NCBI GenBank assembly: GCA_021399435.1
Contig: JAJTUP010000169.1
Location: forward strand, 1-55,079
Direction: 5' to 3'
Source of the DNA: Diaporthe sp. PMI_573
Taxonomy: Eukaryota; Ascomycota; Sordariomycetes; Diaporthales; Diaporthaceae
Length of the DNA: 55,079 bases
Under the pieces are notes generated by a model that did not search any database, was not told the origin of the DNA, and saw only the letters and a program-made list of their open reading frames with translations. Numbering within the stretch: position 1 is the first letter of the stretch; every line of letters starts with the position of its first letter. Positions 1 to 10,009 of the stretch are shown piece after piece. Made by a program: the position numbers and the translations under genes.

Positions 1-456
1 AGACACCTACCGATGGGTCTATAACGTTCCTATCCTCGTTGATGGCGTCCTCGCGCACCCAGAACCTCGTGCCCTCGATGATGACCATGGTGGCGTTCTT
101 GGTGCCGGGCTTGCTCCGGCTCTCGAATTCGCGCAGCTCTCGAGCTTGGCCTCGATGGAGAAGACGGCCTCCTTGACGCGCGCGGGCTTGACGGTGTGGC
201 AGTCGTAGGACGGCGTCAGGCCGGAGACGGCCCACTCGGAGGCGCCGTAGGGGGCGTTGATGCTGGTGCTGTTTGCGGCCTCGGCAAAGTGCTCGCTGAT
301 GATGTTGACGGTGCACTCGCGTGTCTCGACGAAGTTGTGCAGGGTGTGCTTCGCGGCGGCGGCGCCCTCGAGCGACGAGGCGAAGCCGATGACGAACAGT
401 GGCGGGTCGTGGTTGATCACCTGGAAGTAGGAGAAGGGCGCTAGGTTCGTGGTCAC
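1..456 (-). pseudogene. Flavin reductase-like (FMN-binding split-barrel) protein, frameshifted and partial
   Basis: The minus strand reads TNLAPFSYFQVINHDPPLFV and then SINAPYGASEW, motifs typical of fungal DIM6/NTAB-type flavin reductase-like oxygenases that bind FMN. The reading frame changes near position 139. After the IEAKLE segment, the expected continuation (LREFESRSKPG, then ATMVIIEGTRFWVREDAIN) lies in a neighbouring frame and runs off the window edge. No ATG lies at the left end of the homology: the first in-frame codon before TTNLAPF is GTG, and a stop lies a few codons further upstream. The usual N-terminal ~60-70 residues are therefore either on an unseen exon or lost. A single-base indel plus the missing N-terminus suggests a pseudogene; a sequencing error could explain the frameshift but not the missing start. 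Confidence 0.75.
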
Positions 457-599
457 AGGAATCTTTCGACGGCGCGTTTACTTGACGCGTCGCTAGGTGA
501 CGATTGTATTGTTATTGTTACTACATGTTAAGAAATATAGCATTCTATATAGTCTTCCACGCTTAGGAGTATCAAGAGCTAACAGCTTATCACCCAATT

Positions 600-790
600 T
601 TGGTCGCGGGGAGAAACCCCTGTCTAGCGTCAACGCCAATCAACGGTTTCAATATATTGACGGCTTCTCGTGGATTGATTGATTAGATAAGCGGTGGTTC
701 CGTTGATTGACGTTGACGTTGATTGATTTCAATATATTGATCAACGTCGTTGAAGCCGTTGATTGATGGTCCACCCTGAACATGTCCCAC
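600..790. repeat. Imperfect palindromic/direct repeat cluster
   Basis: The stretch holds two copies of TTTCAATATATTGA and several copies of GTTGATTGA. The left part (CAATCAACGG, TTTCAATATATTGA, CGGCTTC) is mirrored on the right as its reverse complement (GAAGCCGTTGATTG), giving an imperfect inverted repeat of about 130 bp. It ends about 50 bp before the start codon of the zinc-cluster gene, so it could be a promoter element, or the footprint of a small palindromic element. Confidence 0.5.
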
Positions 791-838
791 TCACACATCC
801 ACTCGCCCATTCCATCAGACAGCCAGTCCACACACTCA

Positions 839-1414
839 ATGGCTGATGCGAGACACAAGAGGGTATGGAAGGCCTGTGAGAGGTGTAGAATGAAGAAGAC
901 AAAGGTAATTAAATCTGCAAACCTGCCGCACCCTTAATCAATGTCGCAAGGGCCGGCCCACTAACAGCAAACAGTGTGATGGTGAATTCCCATGTAAGAG
1001 ATGCAAGGACGACGGCCTTGTGTGTACAGCAGACACAAGAAAGAAGACGGAATTTAAGCAATTGCCTCGAGGGTAGGCCACCTGCACCCCATCGCGCGGT
1101 TGCGAGGCGCACTGGCTCACATATTATTTCGCAGATATGCCGAGGTCCTTGAGAACACTCAATTTGCCCTCATCGCCACCGTTCACAAGCTGTACTTGAT
1201 GGTCCGCAATCCAAGTAGCACTGGGTTGACCAGGCTTAGAAACTCAAAGAATGTTACAGAACAGGAAACCACTTATGCTCTTAACTGTACAATAGGCGGT
1301 CCTACAAATTTATTGTACATTACACACAGTGTCATTCTCTTCACTTGTGACAACTTTAGCTCAACACGAACAGCCCAGGATGCATTGGATTTGCCTAGTA
1401 AAATACGTCAGTAG
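839..1414 (+). pseudogene. Zn(II)2Cys6 transcription factor, N-terminal part only, three exons
   Basis: Exons 839-904, 975-1072 and 1135-1414 give a spliced frame of 147 codons. Exon 1 starts MADARHKRVWKACERCRMKK; exon 2 continues CDGEFPCKRCKDDGLVC. Together they form a perfect binuclear zinc cluster (C-x2-C-x6-C-x5-C-x2-C-x6-C), as in GAL4-type fungal regulators that bind DNA in the nucleus. Intron 1 (70 nt) has GTAATT, a CTAAC branch site and CAG. Intron 2 (62 nt) ends TTTCGCAG. After the cluster, KKTEFKQLPRGYAEVLENTQ and ALIATVHKLYLMVRN match the conserved linker of this family. Homology then stops and the frame closes within about 70 codons, whereas family members are usually over 500 residues. 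The DNA-binding half is intact, but the regulatory half has been replaced by unrelated sequence. Confidence 0.75.
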
Positions 1415-1566
1415 TATGCGTGGAATACAATGCTTGTCAGAAGTCCCTATCATTTCCCGCAACAGACTTCTCTAGGATTTTTCAAGGGTATGTATTTACT
1501 ATACTACAGTACAGTATGTACAAGGGCAGAGAAGGAGACGATATTCACACAGAAAAAAAATGGATG

Positions 1567-1787
1567 CTTCATGTGGCGGTTGTCACCACTAGACGGGCTG
1601 ACACCACCACAAGGTGCTGGCAGGGGCTGGTCCCTGCCACAGGCACGGACCACGGTTATTAAACTTCTCCACGCGTCGCACATCGCGAGTTTCTTTCCTT
1701 CCTTCTTCTCTCCTTAAGCTTAGAATCTTCGTACGTAGTGCCAATACAACAGCTTCCATGCTGGACATTGCTGGCCGTTACACTTCA
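1567..1787 (+). mobile_element. Solo LTR (TGTGGCGG...CGTTACA) with 5-bp target duplication
   Basis: A 211-bp LTR spans 1572-1782, beginning TGTGGCGG and ending CCGTTACA. It is flanked by the direct repeat CTTCA at 1567-1571 and 1783-1787. The same sequence recurs at 40438-40649 and 54715-54925 (both reversed) and in part at 41271-41380. With no internal region, it is best read as a solo LTR left by recombination between two LTRs. It contains a hairpin TGGCAGGG/CCCTGCCA at 1618-1639. Confidence 0.92.
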
Positions 1788-1811
1788 CATATAAACATCA
1801 CTGCATTAACT

Positions 1812-2000
1812 AACATACACACACACACAATGGGTGTCGCTGAAATCTTTAGTTAACTTTTTTAGTAGGTGGTGGTGTGGGTCTGTGGCTTGCGTGGCTT
1901 GGCAGGTTGCGCTTGTAGTGACGGGGTACACGTGAAGAAACCGCTAACAGAGACAGAACTAGCCTACTGACAATTGGTTAGGGACCCAGTCCTAAAAAAA
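1812..2000 (-). mobile_element. 5'-truncated LINE 3' end (copy 1)
   Basis: Starting with a (CA)n run, the sequence AATGGGTGTCGCTGAAATCT and the following ~170 bp match two other copies, at 6530-6713 (opposite strand) and 10010-10180. The 10-kb copy carries CCGGGCGTAATAAAAT before the (GT)n tail, a terminus shared with the LINEs in this window. These pieces are therefore 3' ends of a related LINE. The tail reads GT-rich on the minus strand. Confidence 0.6.
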
Positions 2001-2358
2001 AACTTTTTGGCTCCTGTCTTTTCTCCCCATGCTTGATTCTATAGTTCTCCTATTTTATCTATGTCATTGATTGATGATACTGTATATAGTAATGCTTGCT
2101 TCCACGACTTATGCTATGGTATTGTGCTGATATTGATGACATCTATCTTTGTGGCAGTGGCCATACCGCTCTTCTTTATTTGTTCGGTTCTCTATGAATC
2201 TCCGGCTACTGTTTAGCACTGCAAGGATTTTATACTGTGATTATTGGCTAAGTAAACTTTAAGACCCGTTCCACAAAGCAATACAGGAAGCTTATAAATT
2301 ACACCTTTCCCCTTAGACCCTTTCTTGAGACAAATCAGAAAGAGATGATAAACAAAGC
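2001..2358. other. Intergenic, no gene seen
   Basis: AT-rich spacer between the LINE remnant and the 3' end of the NLR gene. It presumably contains the 3' untranslated region of that gene. I see no supported coding sequence. Confidence 0.5.
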
Positions 2359-5300
2359 TTAGTGGAGTAAAGACTGAGGGACAGGAAACTCTGTTGGTGA
2401 AAATTGGATACTCCAGACCCAACCTGATGGACATCCCACAAGAACAAATTCCCGTAAAATATTAGAAACATTCGGCCGAAAATGCTGAGGCAGCCAAAGT
2501 ACATTATCGTCATTCCACTTAATCCACGAATTATCGGAACTGATATTATAACCACGGTAGCAGGAATACAAAGAGAAAGCAGTAGTTGCGGCCCGAGGTG
2601 TAAGTATCGCGAATAAGTCTACCAGTGCAATAGATCCTGCATCTGTGTAGAGGTATGAATTGTCCAGGTCGAATTCCAATTCTTTAGTTGCTCTGTCAAC
2701 AGGGCACGTCGTTATACAGGCGCCGCTCTCGGCGTCCCAGATCTTGACCGTCTTATCGTAGGACCCAGATGCGAGCCGCCGCCCGTCTGCCGAGAAGGCC
2801 ACCGATGCGACCCCGTCGCTATGGCCCTCGAGCGTCCTGACGTTGGCGCCGCTCTCAGCGTCCCAGATCTTGACCGTGTGATCCCACGACCCGGACGCGA
2901 GCCGCTGCCCGTCTGCCGAGAAGGCCACCGATTCGACCACGCGGCTATGGCCCTCGAGCGTCCTCACGTTGGCGCCGCTCTCAGCGTCCCAGATCTTGAC
3001 CGTGTGATCGTACGACCCGGACGCGAGCCGCCGCCCGTCTGCCGAGAAGGCCACCGATTCGACCCAGCTGCTATGGCCCTCGAGCGTGTTCACGTTGGCG
3101 CCGCTCTCAGCGTCCCAGATCTTGACCGTGTGATCCCACGACCCGGACGCGAGCCGCCGCCCGTCTGCCGAGAAGGCCACCGATTCGACCCAGCTGCTAT
3201 GGCCCTCGAGCGTCCTCACGTTGGCGCCGCTCTCGGCGTCCCAGATCTTGACCGTGCGATCGTCCGACCCGGACGCGAGCCGCCGCCCGTCTGCCGAGAA
3301 GGCCACCGATTGGACCATGTCGCTATGGCCCTCGAGCGTCCTCACGTTGGCGCCGCTCTCGACGTCCCAGATCTTGACCGTCTTATCGTAGGACCCAGAT
3401 GCGAGCCGCCGCCCGTCTGCCGAGAAGGCGACCGACGTGACCCCACTGCTATGGCTCTCGAGCGTTGATAGGCAGGCATCCCAATTCAACTCAACATAAG
3501 GCTTGCGAACAATAAACCCTGGCACTTTGCTTTCAAAAAGTTTTCGGGTTAGACTGTTTGTCGGGCTGAATATAAGTGCTGACACATATGCTTGCAGAGG
3601 AGCTTCCTCAATTATGCCCCTGTAAGAACGAGCAAATCGATGCATATCGCGAGCCAAGGCAAGAAGTTGAGATTCTGACGCTGATTTCTATTTTAATTAG
3701 TACATAGCGCCTCTTTTGCAGCATGTAGTCGCTTACCTTTAGCAAAGAGACCAATTTTGCCATCGTAAATACACCCTCCGAAGTACTTCTAAGAATACTT
3801 AAAGCTTCGAACCAGTGAAGGAAATGCTTCTTTATAAAGATGCTAACAGCAGCATCAAGGGATGTATTTTCGCTTTCACGAAAATGATCGATCCAATAAA
3901 CACAAGCATATTGAATAGGAGCAAGCGGGTCGGGGTTTGGGCGTTGACGTTCGATTTCTTCAATCGAAACACCAGGACGCTGCAAGCGGTATATGTCTTG
4001 TTTGAGGATCTGAGACATAGCTTTGATGGATCTCGTGAGGATGGCATTATGTTCGATTTGTTTCCCGGCAGGGAACACAACCTGCGGCTCCTTTTTAACC
4101 AGGAAGTCCTTGGCAGACTGGTGGGTGAAGTAGATCGTCCGACCCCGTGGTGATAGAAAGGAGCCGCAGGTTCCTATGATCTCTGCTAGGGCTTTATCCT
4201 TGCCAACAGCCCTGCGAGGAATCTCGACCAAAGAAGGCAGCTCGTCCAGAGTAATGGGTCGATATGCGATCGAAAGGGTCGCCAGGATTGATTTGTAAAG
4301 CTGGGAATGCCTTGAAACGCCGATTTGGTCCATCATTCTGTTGTAGAGGTCGTCCAATCCAGGAGGAAACATGGCCAGACGCTCTTCATCTACCTCCCAA
4401 GCTGACAGTTTTGCGAGTTCTTGACAGACCAGAGCCACCCAGAGGAATGTGCCACCTGCATTCTGTATCAAGTGGCTTCTGACAATGACCTGCGTGTCGA
4501 GGTCGTAGTCATTTTCCTTTGCTAAGGTGTCTATCTTGAAATCGATGTAGGTAGCCACAGCTGCGGAGACAGAATTTCTATTCAATTCAAGAGAGAGGCT
4601 GAAGTTCTGTGCTGCGCTGCCGAGAGCTTTTTCGATTTTCGGCCAGTTGCGACTGGACACAATCCACTTAACTCTGGAATTGGCTGTTGATGTCTTGATG
4701 ATAAGATCCAGGAGGTCTTCCAGGCCTGTAATACATTCGTCAAGCGCATCAATGACCAAATATGTTGTGCCCAGACCTGGATCCCGGAGGGTGTTGTTGA
4801 AGATGGCAGGCAAAGCAATCCAAGTATTTGCATCCTCAAACAATTGTTTGCCAGCTTGGTCGTACTTTTCCCGGACGTGCGATATGAGTGATGGCTGCTG
4901 GTCGATGAGCAGGTGGATCAGACCACGCAGTACTGCCGTGGCAGTGTTGATGCGTGTGTCTGTGGCCTGGCAAAAGAAGTAGGATGTGTTTGTAGCCGGC
5001 AATTTCTCTAACTCGTTGATGACTCCACAGAGCAACATTGTCTTCCCTTTGCCAGGGTCGCCTCTGATCCAAAGCAGCTGACTCTGGTCATTTTGCCATT
5101 GTTGAAAGTCGTCGTTCCCCAGGATCCACTTGTAACAGTCATGTAGCAGACCTCCCTTTGTCTGCTCGATGCGCTGCTTGTCGTGGCGCGGATCAGTTGC
5201 TCGCAAGTCTTCAAGGCATTTCTGGTTTTCTAGTAGGGATTGCATCTTTATTAGCCTTTTTCCTCCTCTCCTTTTTTTTTGGTGAAAAAAATAAAGGAAA

Positions 5301-6061
5301 AATACAGCTTGGAAAGAAATACTTAGCATACTTGTGATTTCTTCCTTAAGCCGGAAAATTGCTTGTGCCTTGCCCTCGCCGTAGGTAACTGGCATAGAAA
5401 CGCCAAATATCCCTTGGAGACAGTATGCTGAGTCTTCTTCACGCTTAGTCTCCCTTTTCTGTACCCATTGAAAGCGCTCCTTGATACTGAACTGAGCAAG
5501 ATTGCTTCCCTGAAGGGCTTTAATAGCAATCCCTGTGATCCTGCGTATTTGTTGCTCGAGAGACCTTTTATCACCGAGTCGCTGGCCCTCTCTTGAGAAG
5601 AACTCGACGGATGTAGGTGCTAGGAGTTCCTGGAGCGTCCAGCCTCGCGTAAACCATCGACTTGCACGGAAAGCTGCCTCCCAGATGTGCTCAGACTGCT
5701 GATTATCCCCTCTACAGCGAGCTGTCGAGACATCCGATAAGTATACGTAGCATCGAGCCGCGTTCTGATACCAGTGGAACATAGAGTCGATTGCCTTGGA
5801 TAGCTCGGCATTGTTTGATTTATCAATACAGCAAGTATCCACCCAGAAGTATTGTAGGCCATCTTGTTCCGCTCGTGCCGCACAGAATTCAAGTTTGTCG
5901 AAGCCAGTTTTGCCCCTCCCAGAACCATAACCCAGGTCTTGAAAAGTGACCTCCTCGTTGTCGGGACCCCATGTGTGCGATAGTATGGCATACCTGGGTA
6001 TACCGGGACCCGGATATTCCTTCAGCTTGAATTCCTCTCCACATTTGTATAAGAGTTGCAT
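2359..6061 (-). CDS. HET-NACHT-WD40 protein (HNWD-type fungal NLR/STAND)
   Basis: Exons 6061-5332, 5229-3737 and 3687-2359 encode 1,183 residues. The N-terminal HET domain (about 1-240) shows RYAILSHTWG, YFWVDTCCIDKSNNAEL and WFTRGWTLQELLAP. The NACHT NTPase has the P-loop GDPGKGKT (about 300-307) and Walker B TYLVIDALDE (about 399-408). From about residue 816 six 42-residue WD40 units follow, then a degenerate seventh. Family knowledge: Podospora het-d/het-e/het-r proteins of this architecture are cytosolic sensors in which WD40 repeats recognise a partner and the HET domain triggers incompatibility cell death. The start MQLLYK fits the family. Intron 1 (102 nt, donor GTATGC, acceptor CTACTAG) joins KEEITK to NQKC, and intron 2 (49 nt, TACTAAT branch, acceptor AATAG) joins SLLK to KSAS; both keep frame. 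No stops or frameshifts are visible. Confidence 0.93.
2728..3470 (-). repeat. Tandem WD40-coding array, six 126-bp units
   Basis: Six 126-bp units encode VAFSADGRRLASGS-type WD40 repeats that are nearly identical. Differences concentrate at a few codons: the residues after GHS (SG, DM, SW, SW, RV, DG), the residue before SVAFS (T/Q/E/E/E/A), and the pair around the D of the next strand (YDK, DDR, WDH, YDH, WDH, YDK). This pattern matches recombining, diversifying repeats of the HNWD family. Confidence 0.93.
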
Positions 6062-6529
6062 TGTTTCAGGCAGGGTCCGTGGTCGTATCGAGTGCGTCGT
6101 CGAGTCGGTTCGGTTGAGTGGACAGACCAGGTGGGTCGGAGTCGGAAGCAGGAATCCGTACTGATGGAGCTCGATGGCAGTATAGCGAAGAAATCGATGG
6201 AAGTATTGAATAGATTCAGCGATGTCATGGAGAGGTTGAAAAAATAATGTGGAGGCTAGAAATGTTGCAACGTGGTAATGACGGGCAGGCAAGGAGCGGG
6301 GGCTTGTGCAACATGCTACAGTCAGCAGCACAGCCTTCTGCCCTCCGCCTCCGGTTATAATAGGCGACCCACGCATCGACACCATGGGCAAGACTGCCTA
6401 GATTGAGATTAATCAAGGCATACTGCACAGAATCTAACCACGGTGCTATGTTTGTAGACGTCAATTCAGTTTTGGTTGCAATACAGAGAGACCAGGAGGG
6501 GTAACGGCGAGAAAAGCAGCAATGGGAGC

Positions 6530-6713
6530 CAAGCAGTTTTTGGACAGGTGCCTGGCGGACTACCTGCCAGTCCTGGCTCTGTTAGCGATGTTTCCCCGGG
6601 TACCCCAACACTACAACCGTGATCTGCCAAGCCCTCTAAGCCACGGACCCACACCACCACTACTAAAAATGTTAACTAAAGATTTCAGCGACACCCATTT
6701 CGTGTGTGTGTGT
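6530..6713 (+). mobile_element. 5'-truncated LINE 3' end (copy 2)
   Basis: This is the reverse complement of the repeat at 1812-2000. It reads CTGCCAAGCCCTCTAAGCC, CACACCACCACTACTAAAA and GACACCCATTTCG, then a (GT)n tail. It lacks the terminal CCGGGCG..AATAAA segment of the 10-kb copy. The next LINE inserted into its tail, so this is a LINE-in-LINE nest. Confidence 0.6.
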
Positions 6714-6847
6714 ACTACGCTGATTCGGAGAGCTGACCGACCGGAGGCCTTTTACTGACAAACACATTCAATTTTCGTTGTTGATCTACCTTTTTATCTT
6801 TTGGGGATATCTGGTAACCGCTTGGCGGAAAATTTGGCCTGGTAGCG

Positions 6848-7486
6848 ATGTCTGGCGAGGTCAACCCCTCGTCATACGTCATGGGCCGCCAATCTGACGT
6901 TTCGGGAGGGGGATGCCACCGCCCCCAGCGAAAGAGAGCCAGAACGACGAGGGCAATTGAAGCGGAGCAACAGGAGTGTAATATCGAATGGGAGGAGGAG
7001 AACAGCGAAGGAACGTCGAGCAATACTAGAACGAAGAAGAGAACTACGCCTAAGGCGGCCGACAGAATGCTCGAGGCGATCCAAGGCTTGAAGCAACTTC
7101 TGGAACAAGACTTCAATAGGAAAATAGAAATCATGAAGGCAGAGTTCCAGCTTGAGTTCACAAAGCTTCGAGACCGTATGGCCGAGGAGGTCGCCAAAAC
7201 GACAGCCCAGATGGCACAAGAACTCTCGCAAGCTCGAGAGGAGCTTTCCCAAGTCCGCAACGAGTTAGAGTGCTCCCGGCTCCAGCTGGACACCGTGATG
7301 GGCATGGACTCCAAATATGGATGCCGTCCGCGCAACGATACGGTTCGCTATTGCCACGGGGCGACTCGACGCAGACTGATCACAAGGAGGAACACCTCCA
7401 CCCCATCACCACTAATCCGACAAACCTTAATCACCTCGTGTCATATACAGCAGGCACCGCTTCAGTCGCCGAAGATAGGACACTGA
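6848..7486 (+). pseudogene. LINE ORF1 remnant fused out of frame to ORF2 tail
   Basis: The open frame of 212 codons starts MSGEVNPSS. Up to about codon 149 it parallels ORF1 at 44716-46026, including basic KRARTTRA and a long coiled-coil (FQLEFTKLRDRMAEEVAKTT). Past the deletion point it reads unrelated residues, because the ORF2 tail is in a different frame. The CCHC knuckles, endonuclease and reverse transcriptase are absent. Any product would be a short basic coiled-coil protein. Confidence 0.8.
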
Positions 7487-7689
7487 ACACTTGGAGAATC
7501 GCCTTCAAGTCGGCCTACTAACACCACTAACCCACGAGAATTCGCAGAGACATGGTACATTGAGACAAGCTATAAGCTAGGAACAGATTGCATATGGGCT
7601 TAAGGAGGTCGGGATTCATTTTAGGACATGTATTTGCAGATTAGTAATAGTTGCCCTTTCGGCGCAAGCCGCCGCCGGGCGTCAATAAA

Positions 7690-7711
7690 TTGTGTGTGTG
7701 TGTGTGTGTGT
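7690..7711. repeat. (TG)n microsatellite
   Basis: A run of about ten TG dinucleotides forms the LINE tail and overlaps the right target duplication. Confidence 0.9.
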
Positions 7712-7960
7712 GTGTACTACGCTGAGACAATGCCAAGCAGTCTTCGGACTGTAGAGAAGTACCCTTTACAGTCATGAATGAACCATACTCATACAGTATA
7801 CAAAGCGTCGGATGAGGGGAAATCGTTGTACGGTACTAAGGCTAAAATGTTACAGTACTTACGTACGTACTGTACGTGTCTCAAAGAACACATTTACAAC
7901 GATTGAACAAACTATAAACAAGACCCAAATACAGTACCCTCTACAACTATTCGAGCCGCC

Positions 7961-8253
7961 CTAGTCGACCAGCGTCAGAGCTTCTTGGAGCCAGCGAGAC
8001 TTAATGTATTTTCGCTTCTGCTCCGCAATGTATCCCAGCTCCTGCTTCACCTGGTATTTCATGTGAGCCCTTCGTAAGGACGTAGAATGCTGTTCTATTC
8101 CCCGTAGGCTGGCCTCATACTCGTCCAATCTCTTTAGGTATCCTGGATCCACGTTGTTTGAAGCGCAGAGAAGCTCAGTCGTCAGAACAGCAAGTTGATT
8201 TCCAAATGCTTCCAATTTTACGGCTTCGGGAGCACACAAACTTGTATAACAAT
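7961..8253 (-). CDS. Terminal exon of a hypothetical protein
   Basis: A 3' exon starting after a TTTTTAG acceptor encodes CYTSLCAPEAVKLEAFGNQ, continues as a charged helical segment (ELGYIAEQKRKYIKSRWLQE) and ends TLVD-stop. No ATG precedes it in frame, and I find no convincing upstream exon in the 220 bp before the divergent gene at 8476. It may therefore be a gene tail or a mis-assigned short gene. I do not recognise the family. It looks like a soluble helical protein. Confidence 0.35.
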
Positions 8254-8348
8254 CTAAAAACTCGGATCAGAGACAAGATTTTCCTGTTTTCTAATCCTTA
8301 ATGCAGACTTAAATGTTCATTCACACCCCACGCCATGATGCAGACAGA

Positions 8349-8357
8349 CTATAAATA
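8349..8357 (+). promoter_or_regulatory. TATA-like box upstream of the 8476 gene
   Basis: CTATAAATA lies about 120 bp before the start codon at 8476, a plausible core promoter position for a fungal gene. Sequence inspection only. Confidence 0.35.
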
Positions 8358-8475
8358 CAAGTCGATGCTCCGACCAAATACTCGATACTCAAAACATTCT
8401 TAGCCGTATATCATTCCCGTGTCAAATAACGACCACTATAAGATATCATCTAACGAGAGAAGTCTCATTCAAAAC

Positions 8476-9267
8476 ATGGCGACAAAAAAGTCTTCTACCA
8501 ATGCAGCAAAGGAGGGGGCACGCAAGACCCGCAGCCAAAGCTCCAAAGACGTGGACCCACACGGGAATGGGCAGTTGAGCACGCCGCCGCCCGAGGCTGG
8601 CACTACTGACACTCATCCAGCTCCCAAGAGTGACACTAAGGCGCCAGCAAAGAAGGCGGAAAACACTCCGGGCAAACCAAGTGATCATGAGAAACCACTC
8701 ACACTAACAGCCATCTCCGTTGATGCACAGACACCTGACTCACCTACGTCTCAACATGCAGAAGAGGGTGAAGAGAATGACACAGATCACAATTCAGAAG
8801 ATGATTCAGATCACTCCTCGGACAACGAAGAAGACTACGAAGATCTGTACTCGGGAGAGACCACAGATCCTGCAGATGTCACAGGTACGTAGTTGGCCCG
8901 CGTAAGTGTATCTCAAGCTTTCTGATAATCAATAGACTTTAAAGAAAAACATTGGGTTCTACTGCATGCCCGCGTTGAAAGGACTAAAAAGGGAATTCCA
9001 CTTCACGAACGTCATGAGGACAAAGACAAAGGATGTACATTCTGGGATTTTACACACAGAAGTACTTGCCCAAGCATCCGTTGTATTTTAGGCGATGCTC
9101 AAACGAAGGGAAAGACCGAGAAGGGAAAGTTTTCTAAATCTGGTGCGATGAGCCATAAAGATATTTCCGCGGAGCAGATTGTGAAACGCTTGGCCAAGGA
9201 TGACATCGTACCAAGAAGGGAGGGTAAACTTATAGGGCGGGTTGTAGAAGAGAACATGATGTGGTAA
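8476..9267 (+). CDS. Hypothetical protein, acidic disordered N-terminus and basic C-terminus, two exons
   Basis: Exons 8476-8884 and 8936-9267 give 246 residues. The 51-nt intron has donor GTACGT, a CTGATAAT branch-like site and acceptor AATAG, and joins ...DVT to DFKEKHWVLLH in frame. Residues 1-100 are low-complexity and Ser/Thr/Pro/Lys-rich (MATKKSSTNAAKEG). Residues about 100-135 are very acidic (EEGEENDTDHNSEDDSDHSS). The C-terminal half is basic, with three cysteines (KGCTFWDFTHRSTCPSIRC) followed by a Lys-rich tail ending EENMMW. I do not recognise a family. The acidic tract could bind nucleosomes or basic proteins, but that is inference. Continuous coding across the splice supports a real gene. 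Confidence 0.6.
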
Positions 9268-10009
9268 TTGATTTCATCGTACGTTGTGATTAGATAAGTG
9301 GCTTATTGGTACTCAACCTTCTCGAGAGCATAATGTTCAACACATTAGGCAAGGAACAGCACACATTAGGTAGTGGGATCTAAGTTTTTTGAAGCGGGAG
9401 AGGGCATTCATAAAATCAACTTGACCTCGGTGCATCTATTTCCAATGCTAATAAGAAATGTTAAGCTACTCTGCATTCCCCTCCTCCTCCTGCTCAACAG
9501 GTGTTTCCTTTTGTCCTCTTCGTTGTAATGATCACACCAAACCTTTGTAGGGTTCAGTCGGTAACCTGTAGGGTTTATGTTAGCAGAAAGGCGTAGAGGC
9601 GATACTTGACTGTTCCGTATAAGATGACACTGTTCAATGCTTCGAGAGTATGATCACTAGCTGCTCCATGCTGCCTATTCTTCATGGGACGAAGCATTCA
9701 GGCCGACAGAATCGGCGATTCACCATCATGAAGCCCGGCGACATTATCGCTGCTGAGGTCAAGCAGTTCGCTCCAGATTATTACGAGGGTATCCTTTCCG
9801 GGCCAACTCAACGGGCTTAATGAATGATCTCCTGAGCTCGGGATGTCGAGATACAGATGTGGAAGCGGCCACCCTTGATACGTTAGTAGTACATTGTCTA
9901 ATAATATGCATGTGCGGCAGATACACCTCAACGCAAAGTACAGTATCTGGAAGGCGCCCTTGCTACGAAAAGGCATAAGACGTTACATAGCATAATTACA
10001 GTACACTAC
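9268..10009. other. Intergenic, no gene seen
   Basis: About 740 bp with no supported coding sequence. A short minus-strand open frame at 9698-9976 has no recognisable features. Confidence 0.5.

Larger units (their letters stand above)
6703..7723 (+). mobile_element. Internally deleted Tad1-like LINE with target-site duplication
   Basis: The element (about 6724-7700) is flanked by direct repeats ending in TGTGTGTACTACGCTGA (left copy ending 6723, right copy ending 7723). Its 5' leader and ORF1 N-terminal half match the full-length LINE at 44.5 kb (CGCTTGGCGGA leader, then KRLLEQDF-type coiled coil). After the ORF1 segment RLQLDT the sequence jumps to the last ~25 codons of ORF2 (AVRATIRFAIATGRLDAD in another frame) and the 3' UTR, ending GCCGGGCGTCAATAAATT plus (TG)n. 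About 4.5 kb equivalent is missing, while both termini survive. Confidence 0.88.

Noticed and set aside
2821..3468. Long plus-strand open frame opposite the WD40 repeats
   Set aside because: It is the antisense shadow of the GC-rich 126-bp repeats; the minus frame has clear WD40 motifs.
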